DNA of 64,000 nt from assembly GCA_023014365.1 (NCBI GenBank), contig JAEBUN010000004.1:1612001-1676000 (forward strand), written 5' to 3'. The notes under the pieces were generated by a model. The model had not been told where the DNA came from. It was given only the letters and a program-made list of their open reading frames with translations, and did not search any database. Shown here piece after piece: positions 32,422 through 44,653 of this stretch (its first letter is position 1; each line of letters begins with the position of its first letter). The stretch is from Lepiota brunneoincarnata. Its lineage: Eukaryota > Basidiomycota > Agaricomycetes > Agaricales > Agaricaceae. Made by a program: the position numbers and the translations under genes.

Positions 32422-35400
32422 TCATTGCGCCTTCCCACCTTGGGATATCGATCCACTGTCTAGAAGTACATATCTCCCACTTCCGTCCAAATTTACGTCT
32501 ACGGCCAAGCCGCTGGTTGACTCGGAACCTCTCCAAACCGGCGTCAAGCCGAACCATGCTCCAAGTTTAGATAACCAGGTCCTCTGCCCACCTCCATCTC
32601 GCAAAGGATCGCTCAGAATCCCTTCCCATCTATACACAGGTCTTGTTCTGATCCACGAAACGTCATGGTCAGTTCCTGGACCTGTCCCTAGTGTTGAGGA
32701 GGCTGCGCGAGTTGCAATGTCGACCTCATTCATGTCCAACTCTTTTGATCCGTGACCAAGATGGAACATAATGGACTACACTGTTAATTAGCAAACCACT
32801 CCTCGGAACCAATCAACCATTCACCTTCCCGGTAGCAAGAGTAAATACTGTCTCATTTAAACGAAGGTAGAGTTTGTTTAGGAATCCGTGATGGATCCAG
32901 TCATTCCACCTCGGATGCTGATTCATAAGACCTCTCTGGGCTAGAAAGTTTTCTAGTGCGAGTCGAGGGAGCGGCGTGTACGCAATAGAACTTGGGTAGT
33001 GTGGGTTAAAGTCGACTGCATGTAGGGTTAGAGGAGAAATTGTGTCGTGATTTCTCCGCCAGAAATCATCCTGCAGAAGAAATTTTAATCAAGGTATAAA
33101 ATACGGGAAAGCAGCAACTAACCCAAAAAATATACCACCAGGCGCCAGCAGGTGTCTGCGTCACACTCTGGTACCGTGTAAATGCTTGCTCAAACACAGC
33201 ACTGTTACCCAGCACCAATTGCCTGACACGGGGATCTCGCTCAAATTCGATGGAGCTCTGAGCTAGTCCGCTTGGATCTCTAGGTGGTTGATCATAGACG
33301 TGGATGAGGAAGCGATATGAGAGGACCTGCTCCTTCCATCTACTTTCTTTGCGATGAAAGCGCCTGTAGCTAAACAGCTTTTCTTCTATGGCTTGCGACC
33401 GTGGCTGGATCTGACCTTGGTTCAGCTCCAAGAAACGAGCCAATGGTGGTGTCAAATCGAAATCTTCGGTGAGCCCAATTACTTCTCCGGAGATGCTGAC
33501 CCCACGGGCATATTCTAGCCCAACTTCAAAACCGCTTCCGATTTCGATCCCCTGCCAGCTGAGCTTCCCTCTCCGTTTGACACGGAGCAGACACGAACGG
33601 AAATGTGTCGATGTCCGAGCAGTGTAACGATGTCGTTCGCAGCACCAAAAGGACTGTTGACCAATGGGCTAGGAGTATCGCTGAAGCCACAGGACAATGG
33701 CGAGTGAGCAATAGCTAACCGACCTTAATATGATCATAGGGCCAAATCACCCTCTGGTTTTCTAACGCTCTCAACGAAGTCCTGACGTGTCTTCGCATTT
33801 GGATGTTGGAGTCCGTATTCTGTGCAATATATGTCTCAAGGTATGCTGCTTCCTGTATTATCGCCATGCGGCCATCATCATAGTGCACAACCTGCACATG
33901 CCTATGAAAATATCGTTGCATGGAGAGGCAAAGTAGCCATACCAGGGTCGGAGGGAAAGGTATCCACCAAGCGTTTCCAAAGTTGGTGCGATGAACAACG
34001 TTGCGCTCCCGAGGATCTTTCCAATAGCAATCTGGGCCGACATGATGTTGCTGTATCTCATCTTCCAGGCGTCTATACCATTCATTATCAGGCCCTGATA
34101 AAAGTGCCACTGCCTTAGTATACACAGAGAGCCCAACTTCGCGCAAGATCTTAAAATGGAATGGATCATTGTCCACTCGAACTGAAATATAAGAGAAAAT
34201 GGCCAAACCTTGATATTCTCAGCGTGTCGTTCGCCTGGAGAGCCCGTAAAATCTAGCAAGTAGGGGGGGAAATCCGAGTCGCGGGCTTGGGCATAAGCCA
34301 TTGTTTGTTTCTCGGGTATACGGGTTTCTGGATCAGTGAGGAGTAAAGTTGATATAGTTTCCTGCCAGATGCGCCGCTTGAGGTGGATAGAAGACGAGGA
34401 TATATCAAGGCTATTCCGCTAAGTCAGCTGGAACAAGAAAATTCCAAAGGCACCATTTTTACTGAGGTGAAAACACGTCAATGCCTGTTGGATTTATAAG
34501 CCAGAGTTTAAACGTCTGGTTAACCAACTTACTGAAATCAATTCGGCGCGTTAGCCCTGAAGTGCTTGAATTGATATGATTACATCCATGGACTATGGAA
34601 ATACGCACTCTTGACAGCACGCTGCATTATGCTGGTATTGATAGCCGAAAAATCTGAAGACAGTTGGCCTCTATGACACGTACACAAAAGCGTCCGACCT
34701 ACAAAAACTGAGTCCGTATGTTGCAATATAAATACTGTGAACAAAGCATGTTAACAACGGCCGAATAATGGAAGATGCCACTCACCTGTATAACACATAA
34801 GTATCGATGATATCCCTTCCTGGTACATCCAAAGCAATTAGCAAAGCGGTTGTAGACGTTGTTACATAATTGAGTCTTGAGGTCCATTCACTGGCATTAT
34901 TGACGGGGTCCAAAAAGGGAGCGAATATACACTGAGCAACAAAGAATGCGATGGTAGATAACAATAGAAGGATTTGGCGAATGATGGGTATTAAAGTTCG
35001 AGATCGAGATCGAAAAAGGCAGTTGTCGGAGTCGATTACTGCAATGATGACGAGGGTACTAAGCTTCGCGAAAAGGTACGTGGATTCATATGTTACCCAG
35101 CCCCGGCGAAACGCTGGAAAACAGGACTTATCCTCAAGAGTACGAGACCTACAACTTGAGATCACGCACCACCGTAGAGAAATGCGAAAGGGTTTCTATC
35201 TCGCGAGAGCAAGCGATGATACTCGCTATCCATATCCCGAGGTCGCCGGGGTCGCCCAAGTTCGGTATAGGTATCGACTTTGGGTACTGACTGTTGAATT
35301 ACTCGGCGTAATGCAATCGGATACCATACGGTCAACTAGAGGACGTGTCTTAGAATAAATAGAGACATACGGATTGGTGCCTACCAGAGCAAAAATAACA

Positions 35401-36900
35401 ATAGAGAGAATAATAATGACAGGCGCGTAGTTGATTTCATTGCGCCTCATGGTTGTAGTCCAGCAAAAATCCAAAGGATTCCTGAACACATTCGAAGGAC
35501 CGAGGGGGGGAGGAGTAGGGGGGAATGAGGTGGCATTGGTATATGGATTTGGCACGACCCATAGATCCTGCGACCAAACAAGAACATGGACAGCCATAGT
35601 GCTCATCGGCAAATAAATAATCGTCAAAAGAAATGTTACAAAAACCAGTCCCCAGCGACTTCCTTCCGGTTCTGTTCGTTGCAGACCTTCAATCGTATTG
35701 TATCGATCACAGCGAATAGTGGCACGGTAGAAGTAGTGGAGGAGACCTGCCGCGATCGTCATGAACAGAAGGAGAAAAACCAATGATTGAGTGAGCACGG
35801 AAGCAAAATTCAGCGCCAGAATATTAGGACTGAAACAGGGCTTGGCTCAGTCAGTCACTTGTAAATGTCACCTCTCGCTTACATTGTGCCTAGAAAGAGT
35901 TTCCTCCATTTGTCCTCGAGGTTTCTTCCGCTTACAGGCACTGCCAATACAAAGATAAGCAATTGATGCAAAAATATTTGCAGACATACCTATAGTGCTC
36001 AATATCAGCGCGAAAATCTGCACCGTATTGAAAACGCCTTGCAGACTGTAAAAGGGTGCTAGAGCACTGGAACCCTGCAGGAAGAAATTATTGACATCCA
36101 AGGGCTCAAAGCGACGAACAGACCAAAACTCCAATTATGGCATTAATTGCAGAACCAAGGAGTGTCTTTCTATTTCGCCAGAACGGGACCGCTATGGTGT
36201 TAACTTCTAGGTCATCAAGTGACCTTCCCAATTTCTCGAGCCGTCCCATTGGCTCGAACATTAGGTCTTTACGTTGATCCCGACCTGAGGAGCGAGAGAA
36301 GGGCGGTCTAGGAAGTTTAGAAAGATATTCATCAAGATGAGGCAAATGAAGAGGCGCTGCTTTGCGCGCAAACAGTGTAGTTGCGGGTACGGGTCTGTGT
36401 CCCCTTAGTTGATTGTTCTCATGTCCCCTGGAAGATGAAGGAGGATATCTATGTTGCAAAAGCAGCTCTTCATCGTCTTCTTCTATGTCAACTTCTCCCT
36501 TGGAAAACCGAGCGTATCGCAAATGTGGCCAGTTGGTGTCACGGGACGAGGAGGGAATACCGTCCGGTTGAGGGGAGAGGAGAGAGGCATCGCTATGAAC
36601 GGTTGTAGAAGTTGAGGTATCAGCAGAAGTAGATTGGAAAGTCGTCGTTTTTGAATCTGGTGTTGAGGGTGAGAGCACTCGTGCCGGACGTCTGCTTACG
36701 ACCCGCTCAAGCCCCTGTGCAATATCTCGTGGACGACGTAGAAAGCGTGCCGGAGTGCTGGCCAAATCGTCTCCCTTGTTAATGGATGGAGGGATCCCTG
36801 AGCCCGATCCAGTAGGTCCCTCCGGACTGTGCAAACCACTGGAAAGTCTCGTCGGGGAGGACTCGTACAGTTGTACAATATCCTTCACTGGGGTCGGCAT
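32422..36900 (-). CDS. Large multipass membrane protein, fungal family of unknown function
   Basis: More than 1,000 residues over many exons. The N-terminal 250 residues (from 36900, MPTPVKDIVQLYESSP) are Ser/Pro-rich and cytoplasmic. A membrane region follows with at least six hydrophobic segments, such as VFNTVQIFALILSTIG, LTQSLVFLLLFMTIAAGLLH, LVFVTFLLTIIYLPMSTMAV, YAPVIIILSIVIFALVG and ILLLLSTIAFFVAQCIF. Marks include YESTYLFAKLSTLVIIAVID and DPVNNASEWTSRLNYVTT. A soluble C-terminal half carries RRIDFSIDIFSPRLD, RDSDFPPYLLDFTGSPGERH, GPDCYW, FGNAWWIPFPPTLV and GRYVLLDSG. I recall such blocks from Agaricomycete proteins without a function. The membrane part loosely recalls fungal TRP-like channels, but this is not established. 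Two adjacent genes are possible, but the blocks run on without an obvious break. Confidence 0.6.
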
Positions 36901-37143
36901 ACTTCCAGATACATCGAGTTAATGTGAGATTAGCGAGGGAGCAACCGTGTTGCCGTGATGGCAATGAGCACAAGAGAGCACATGTTTGAATTAGGTCGTG
37001 CACGTGAGCTGGTGTCAGTGTACAGTACATAAATTAGCAGGGATTCGAGGGTAATAAATACAAAACTATGAGCTTTGTAGGATACTAATTTAGTTTGTGC
37101 GTAAGCTACCCGGCAGTATTGCGAATTATAAAAAAAGGTGAGA

Positions 37144-39555
37144 CTAGGGGATAGGAGGACGAGTCTCTGTGACAGGCAGACCAGCCTTGACAGCAACATC
37201 GCCAACTTTGCTTCGCTCAAGGAGAGGCTTTCCGCTCTCGTACCTGACACCTGTGACACTCTTGGTTGTGCGCTTGAAGAGGCGGGTGATTTTGGACCCG
37301 ATAGTCCAGATTCCCGAGTCGTGAGCCGTTTCCTTCATCACTCTCGCCATATACTCCTTCACGCGAGGCGTATCCTGATCGTAAACGTCGTCCCACACCT
37401 TCTTAAATTGTTCTTCGAGGCACATGAGCTTCCAGACAAGCTCCGGGTTGTCCCTGATGACGGTATCCAAATCCGGGTACGATGCTATCCGCCCCAAGGC
37501 GGAAGGATGGATATACTCGCAAGTCTTCTTGTTGACCTTAGTAGGCAACCCTCGCGTGATGGTACGGGCGAGAGTGAATATGCCGGTGGCAGAGCTATAG
37601 ATGAACTCAACTCAGGAGTAAATTATATAGCAAGAGTGGCCTTTACTCACTCGTGAGGCTTCTGCTCACCCCACTTTGCGACTGGTTCCATGAGACCCTC
37701 GAGATATTTGATGTCCAAGCTCAGGATGGACTCGATATTGGCCTGTGTTTCTTTGAGTGTTCTTTGATAAACGTCACCGAGAAAATAGTACTGACTGCCA
37801 TCCAAAACAAAGCAATATCAGAGAGATCATGATTCAAGTATCCCCCTCCAATCTAGACAATATGTGAGAGAAGAGGGGAAGCAGGAGCGTAGATTACTTA
37901 CATCCGAGTGGCAACCTGCAATGATTGTGAAAGAGGCTGAGTGAGCCCTGGATCAAACTGCATGGATAAAAACTCACCCGCAAACCAACACTAGTTCAGA
38001 ACTTCGTTAGTTAGACGATTAGAATGATAGCAGTTAATACACACCTGTTTCAGTATTTGTCCTTTCTTGCGCCCTGCCTCGGTTTGCTGGAATTTATTAC
38101 ACTCCTGTTTCCCGGTTAGGTCCATAGTCAAGTATATCGGCAGAGAGCTAACGCACGAAATCTTTTCTGCGCTCATCTATTGCCAGGGCTTGGAATGCAT
38201 GATGAATATGACCCCCAAGTTTTCCAGGGTCATTGAACCCGAACAGACTGTTCTTGGGTTCTTTAATCAGTACTTCGTCCGGGAGACCCAGGGCGCCAAC
38301 AGTATCCCAAACGCCGATGCACCTGTGCAAAATAGTGTGAGGAATTGAAATAGTGATAGGTTACATTTTCCGTACTTGATGTTAAAACCATCCTTATCGA
38401 CGTCGGCTCTTTGTTTCCCCTTCGACTTGGGATCGAGCCATGGGGCTAGGTTTTCTTCAATCAGTTGTCGCTCTACGTGGGATGTGAGCACTCGAGCCTT
38501 TGATAGCATGATATAATGACCTTCCGGGTCCTTGACCGTGCTGCGCCTCTGGAAGTTCACAAAGATTGCGGCAAAGTGATCCATATCCCTGCGATCAAGA
38601 ACTCCAATCTCTCCCTGTGCCAAATTGCTCAGAATATGAGATTGCGTTTGTGTAAGAAGACGTACAATAAACATAGCCACCATTCGGACCGTGTAAGCGC
38701 CCTGAACGGAACCAACATTAGAACACGTTGCCTTAACTGTGCACGTAAAGGCCGACCTACCCTGGAGAACCCAAAGAGGTAGATCTGAAGGCATACTCTT
38801 GAGCTGAAACTCTGATGGAGGAGGCAGTGCACCTACTTCATCTCCCGGGCAGTAATTGCTGTATCCACATGGTCAGTGAACAAAATACCCATTAAGGAAC
38901 AAGTACGCACTGTGCAATGAATGCATACGCATCTTCGACTTTGTCGGCTGTGAATGAGCTGTTAATTAGATCCGTACCACAATGACTCCAATGCATTTAC
39001 CAAGAGAAGAACCGGTGGCACCTACATCACAAGATGATTATCAGTATAGTTTGGGAGCTTATGTATGCACCACCGTAAAACGGCATACCTTCGACATACT
39101 GGGACCAAGGGTTTTTTTCCGTCCCAACGCCTGACTGGTAGTACACAATTTGCTGGATTGGTAACTTGTTTGAAGAGCCTTCGGAGGTATCAAAACCTTG
39201 AGCATCTTGTCGTGTGTCCTCATGATTGATGGCCCTTGCTAGGCGCTGTTGAAGTGTGAAGAGCTGTCAGAGAGTTCGGAAATCATGACCCACCAGGACA
39301 TTGGTGTATTTCGAGCGAAATGCTGAGAGTCCGTCCTGCCATGTTCTGATTCAACGGTTAGTCCAGCCAGCAGGCATAATTATCCTCCATAAATGCTCAC
39401 CCGTCGCAACATACGATGATCCTTTTCTTCGCACGAGGGCGTAAATCTCCCGTGCTATGTTCATAGGTGGGGTCTGTTGACAGGCGACGTGGCGACCGGG
39501 TGGAACTATTGCGGGAAAGATGTGAGGGAGTCGGAGGTTTGATTAATTCTGACAT
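37144..39555 (-). CDS. DUF2235 alpha/beta-hydrolase-like protein
   Basis: Member of the DUF2235 family, related to the Tle1-type phospholipase domain. It starts MSELIKPPTPSHLSRN at 39555. After a Ser/Arg-rich leader comes RAKKRIIVCCDGTWQDG (conserved CDGTW block). Further exons give AINHEDTRQDAQGFD, QQIVYYQSGVGTEKNPWSQY, AYAFIAQNYCPGDEIYLFGFS, and, across an intron, the nucleophile elbow GFSRGAYT. The rest contains VERQLIEENLAPWLDPKSKG, KNSLFGFNDPGKLGG, HHAFQALAIDERRKDF and a basic C-terminus (SKITRLFKRTTKSV). About ten introns. Substrate unknown; fungal members have no settled role and the gene has no effector-type neighbours. Confidence 0.82.
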
Positions 39556-39979
39556 ATTTGTGGTCGTGGAGCGTTGTGGCAGTACTTCTCGTGGGTAGGT
39601 CTGCTGTGGAAGGGTTTGAGCTCGCTGCTAAGCAAAGGCTTTGCTTATATATCGATCTCTGTGTTTTGGCGTGTCGGAAATCAGAAGCCACCGAAGTTGT
39701 TCGCGCCAACGGTTGGTGGGGCATAATTGCCGCCCGTACACCACAACAAGGTTTAAAATGGTATTGTGATATAGCAACAGCATCATAACTGCGAGGATCA
39801 CGCTACACCCGATATAGCAGATGCGCCGAGCGGAAGGTCATGCAAAGAGAATGCCGCAAAGCGTTGTGTACGGGCGTCATGGATGTTTTGGGAATGCTAT
39901 GCATTTGGCTACAAAAGCGTCTCCGGAAACACTGGTGGTATTAATCTACTTCCTGTGCTCGTACTTATACCGTTAACCA
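39556..39979. other. Intergenic spacer between two minus-strand genes
   Basis: 424 bp between the DUF2235 start and the NUS1 stop. It should contain the DUF2235 promoter. Nothing else recognised. Confidence 0.5.
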
Positions 39980-41162
39980 TTACCTGCCAAAACGCATCTC
40001 GGCCGCAGCAAAATCATCCAAAGCATGTCTAAAGCTGATTTCGTCCAGGGTCGTCGGGCTTGGGGTATAGGTTAACCGACTTCGTAGCCAAGCCCGCCAT
40101 GCTCGGGGCTGCCCCTGATGTTTATTGTGACTACCATTCATTGGTGTTTCAAACATCCACCAAATTTGTCGAGATGCTATTGGACTTACTAGATTTCGGT
40201 GAGACGGATATGCCAAGGAGGAAACCCATGCAATTCGAGTGGCGTCCTATTATATTGTAGCGGATTGATAGGGTGCACCAGCATGAAATCTGGCGATGAC
40301 AGTCCGTTATTGTCTGGGGTATGGTTAAGCTCAAAGGAATCAGAAATATACCAAAATGACGTACCCTCGAGTAAAGAATCTAGAGAGTCGACGGTCAAGA
40401 CAAAAGCCCTCTTTTTGATCCGTTGTCCACTTCTACCAGGTTTCTGTTTCTGTGAGAGAAAGAGCGAGCGAGCGATGTTTGCTATCGCAGATTTCGAGGA
40501 TCTTGATGAAAGGAGGCATAGCATAATCGGTAGCTGAGAATGCCGAACTTGAAGTGATGTTAGCCTGTGGGGGAGAGATGTATGTGGAGTGATCACCATC
40601 TGCTGACGAGAAGCACCGTTCCCTGGTTCCGTTCTTCAGGATGATTCCCTCAATTACTGTGGCTTGCGTGATATCGGAGCTACTATGGCAGGGCGAAGGT
40701 TGGCGTGACTCCGAGCAGTCCGACGAGGGAGGCGTAAGAGGTTGATATTCGCATTCGGAATCACTGGAAAATGATTCGGGTTGCTGGTCGAAAATCGCTT
40801 CGCGAATTTGTGGCTCTAAGTGGTGCACCAATCCTGTATATTCCACGTCAGCGTCACAGGGCGTCTGGCGAGTGGAGTTTCAGACCGTGTTCCTCGTAAA
40901 CAGTCAACTTGGGTATCCCCACAGTCTGACACCACTCCACGGCATTCAACACACTTTGAAGAATGGTCTTCTCTGCGATATGTGGGGGAATATTGGCGTC
41001 CATAACGAATACAAGCGCAAGGTTTTTTGGTATTCGCTGCCGAGAGGATTTCAGGGGCTGCGGACGCGGTCGTGTTTGGCGCTTCCAGAAAGAGTGCATT
41101 AGAGAAATAAGCGCGTAGAAAAAGTGCAGAATGCGCAAAAGCAAAGCTGGGAGAAGGTCCAT
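39980..41162 (-). CDS. NUS1: Dehydrodolichyl diphosphate synthase subunit NUS1
   Basis: Non-catalytic partner of the cis-prenyltransferase that makes dolichol in the ER membrane. It starts MDLLPALLLRILHFFYALIS (membrane anchor), then RIPKNLALVFV, a degenerate substrate region lacking the catalytic Asp of active prenyltransferases, and VLNAVEWCQTVGIPKLTVYEEHG. A 52-nt intron (GTCTGA to ATACAG) leads to LVHHLEPQIREAIFDQ. A Ser/Pro insert, SKSAIANIARSLF, and the diagnostic end PPWHIRLTEIY follow, and a last intron leads to LDEISFRHALDDFAAAEMRFGR. The middle insert is longer than in yeast or human. The RLTEI block supports the NUS1 rather than the catalytic subunit assignment. Confidence 0.85.
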
Positions 41163-41318
41163 TGTGGAGACGGCGATGTCCCAGTCGTTGTTGTCGGTGT
41201 CGACCTGTGTGTCGACGTGGTCAAATTTGTTCTTACATCTGTGTCACTATTTTTGGAAGGTGTAGCGGGGTTAGGTCTTTGACGTCACAGAAATTACATG
41301 TAGCATCTATCTATCGAC

Positions 41319-42352
41319 TTAGGTCAAGCCACTCCAAGAAGTTTCGCTCTCAAGCTTTCGCTTGATGTGAAGCAGAATGTTGGTCTTCCAATTATCCAGC
41401 TTTGTCACCGAGTCAAACTCGCCGACAGCTCCAGTGAACATCTCAACGTCACCACCCTCTACAGCTTCAGTGAGCACATTGAGGAACTTGGCTTCCCGTG
41501 TCGAAGGGAATGCAGTATCTTGCTGGCCGTATCTCGCCCAATTGCGCCTCGCGGTAACGGTATCCTGCAATGCGAACTCAGAATGATATGCTCAAACAAA
41601 TGGTGCACATTCCTCACGTTCATAGCCAACGCACAAAGACCAGCCCGCAACCAGTATTCTTTCACACTGTATTTGGTCAATGGAGAGGACAGTGAATGAT
41701 CCGCGACCTGTTCATAATGAGCGATAGCCCGAGGATACTCTCCTAAATCAGCCAGTAGATCGGCTGCATCCTTGTAACAAGCATTGGCTGTCCTGTATCT
41801 AGAGTCAGAACCGTGCCTCAACGGTTGGCACTGTGAACTACTTACGCAGAGGCATCTTCCTGAGCATACCATTCGGCAGCTCTCTCGAAGCTCTCGCAAG
41901 CTTTGGCAAGGTCATGATGTTCTTGCAGGTAGATCTGGCCGATTTCCTTTTCGCGATCGGCGGCCTGTCGGAATCTACCAGACTTCGTGAGGTGAGTGAT
42001 GGTCTGTGCTAATGCCTGAATGGCCACTAGAGGCTGTAAGCAAGACACCGGATGGTAACAATGGACGGTGCGTACGATCGGGATAACCCTTCTTGTATGC
42101 CTTTGCCGCACCCCACCAGGCGTTAGCGGCTTCGCTCGACTCGTTGCACTTCTCTCTGCACTCTGCCTCGCGCGAAAATGCATCTCCTGCCTCCTTGAAT
42201 AGCTTCTCAAGCTTGAAGCTATTGGCTGCCTGTTGATACATGTCACCTGCCTCCTCGAACTTGGTGGACGTAGAGGAGAACCACCCTGTCGAGGAGTTGG
42301 CTTTCTTGTCAGCCTTTTCTAGGAGAGCCTGAGCCGGAGATTTGGCAGGCAT
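41319..42352 (-). CDS. SEC17: Alpha-SNAP, vesicular fusion adaptor (SEC17)
   Basis: Adaptor that links SNARE complexes to the NSF ATPase for disassembly after membrane fusion. It starts MPAKSPAQALLEKADKKAN. The TPR-like helical repeats run in order: WFSSTSTKFEEAGDMYQQAA, EKLFKEAGDAFSREAE, ANAWWGAAKAYKKGYPD, PLVAIQALAQTITHLTKSGR, IGQIYLQEHHDLAKACESFE, YKDAADLLADLGEYPRAI, YWLRAGLCALAMND and the C-terminal EFDSVTKLDNWKTNILLHIK. The length (about 290 aa) and the conserved acidic/hydrophobic C-terminal contact region suit a functional protein. It is divergent from PCM1 with 174 bp between starts. Confidence 0.93.
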
Positions 42353-42526
42353 TAGGATGATAGCGGTGGATGGAGAGGAGGATCGGCTGTACCCGCACTG
42401 GAGGCGGGCTTGACGGTCATATGACCTCATTTGGCTGGTGTCTGCCACAAGTTGGTTGGTTTCAGGTCTTTCGGGGGCTGGGTTCTTAAGGGTTCGCGTG
42501 TTTCACCAACCTCCTCTCGTTCGAAA

Positions 42527-44433
42527 ATGTCTTTCTCGTATGACAAGATCGCTGCGTTCTCCGATGTCCATCCAAAGCCTACGTATTTCCAATATCAATA
42601 CGGAACCGCGGGCTTCAGGACTCTGTGAGTGCTCACAACCCAGCCCACCACGATTAAGCCGATCTTCATCTTTTCAGCGGTGATCGCCTTGAATCTAGTT
42701 ATTTTCCGCGTTGGTATCTTGGCCGCACTCCGAAGCAAGAGATTCAATGGTAAAGCCATCGGAGTGATGATCACTGCATCTCACAACCCCGAACAGGTTT
42801 GCTCCCATGAGTGTTTCATGGAGTGCGAGCTTGACATTCAAGTAGGACAACGGCGTGAAGCTGATTGATCCCCGAGGGGAAATGCTCGAGGCCGCCTGGG
42901 AGGGTTACGCCACCGATATGGCCAATGCAGCAACAACAGCCGAACTTATTGCTACTATTGAACACACCATTCGTTCTTTGAATATTGATATAACCAAACC
43001 CGCTCGGGTGGTCTACGCTCGTGACACGCGACCAACTGGAGAAGTATTGGTCGCCGCCCTCCGCGACGGGATCAAAGCCGCCGGGGCAGAAAGTCGCGAT
43101 GCAGGAATCACTACGACTCCTATTCTTCACTACCTTATCCGAGCTATCAATTCGAAGGGCACTCCTCTGGAATACGGGGAAGACACTGAGCATGGATATT
43201 ATACCAAATTGACGGATGCATTCAAGAAGCTTGTGGTGAGCAGCCATCATGTCCATGATTGAGGCATTTCTTAGCTGAGCGATACCAGGCAGGCAGGCCC
43301 AAAATAAGTCCCTTATTGTTTGACTGTGCGAATGGCGTGGGCGCAACAGCAGCAGAGAAGCTTGCAACATATCTTGGGGACACCTTGCAGCTCACTCTCG
43401 AGAACACATCGACCAGCACTCCAGGGGCCCTCAATAATGCTTGTGGCGCGGACTATGTCAAGACCACACAACGATTGCCCCCCTCCTTGCATGGGAAATT
43501 GATTCCAAGACAACGCGGTTGTAGTCTCGACGGCGATGCAGATCGACTTATGTATTTCTATATCGATGAAAAGAGCCAGTTCCGTATGCTCGACGGTGAT
43601 AAGATCGCCACTCTAGTTGCTGTGTTTATCGTGGACCTCGTCAAGGCCTCGGGGCTGCAAGGTCGGCTCAAGGTCGGCGTTGTGCAAACTGCCTATGCAA
43701 ATGGTGCATCGACGAAATATCTTACAGAAGTGAGCGTTTTACTTCAACTTCGGGTTTATGGTCACCAATAATCCTGCAGAGATTACCTGTTAAATGCGTG
43801 CCCACCGGAGTAAAGCACCTTCATCACGCAGCCGAGAGCTTTGACATCGGTGTTTACTTTGAGGCCAATGGTCATGGGACAGTCTTGTTCTCGCGGAATA
43901 CTCAAGAAGTGCTGGAGAAGCATGAACCCGACACCCCAGCCCAGCAAACTGCTTTGACTCATCTGATCAATCTGACTCATTTGATCAATCAGACAGGTCG
44001 GTGACGCCCTTTCTGACGCGCTTTTGGTGGAAGTGGTTTTAGCCCACAAATCGTATTCTGGGATAGAATGGGACTCGCTTTACATGGATCTACCGAACAG
44101 ATTGGTCAAGGTCGTCGTCAATGATCGAAACGCCTTCATGACCACTGATGCCGAGCGTCGTCTGGTCAGCCCTGCTGGACTTCAGCAGAGGATCGACGAG
44201 CTCGTTCTGAAGTATGAGGGTGGGCGTGCTTTCGTGCGACCTAGTGGTACAGAAGACGTAGTCAGAGTTTATGCTGAAGCAGCAATTCGAACCCAAGCTG
44301 ATGGTGCGTGCTTGGTTTCCGACCACTCTGGTTTGCTGAAGCTGGTGTTGCAGAGCTGGCTTTCCGTGTCGCTGGCATGGTGTATGACGAGTCTGGCGGG
44401 GATTTCACTAGGCGTCCCAAGGAATTTTTATAG
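42527..44433 (+). CDS. PCM1: Phosphoacetylglucosamine mutase, with two frame breaks
   Basis: Interconverts GlcNAc-6-P and GlcNAc-1-P for UDP-GlcNAc, chitin and GPI synthesis. Seen: QYGTAGFRT, then after the first intron LGDRLES and [13 protein letters not shown], the phosphoserine loop [36 protein letters not shown], the metal loop [15 protein letters not shown], the sugar-binding [17 protein letters not shown], and the end [10 protein letters not shown]. The frame is broken at two places by one extra base each: near 42699 (between LGDRLES and VIFRVG) and near 43994-43999 (between HLINQT and [10 protein letters not shown]). All other introns join cleanly. Because every motif is kept and the gene is essential in yeast, assembly errors are the first explanation; a decayed allele is the alternative. 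Confidence 0.85.
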
Positions 44434-44653
44434 GTGGGATTAGAGTTGGCTCGTTTTTGATACTGTATGTATGGCATTAGTGGCTGTGTACAAAGTGCGT
44501 TCGAATCGGATACGCGATCGCACGTAAATCTTCCCCTTCTCGGACCTTGCCATTTGTGCCACTGTCACTGAAGCTTGTCAATGACCCGGTCATTTTTCCT
44601 GTCTCTCTCCTCCAAGCACCCGCCTTCAACATCTACTGTCCTTCTAATATTTC

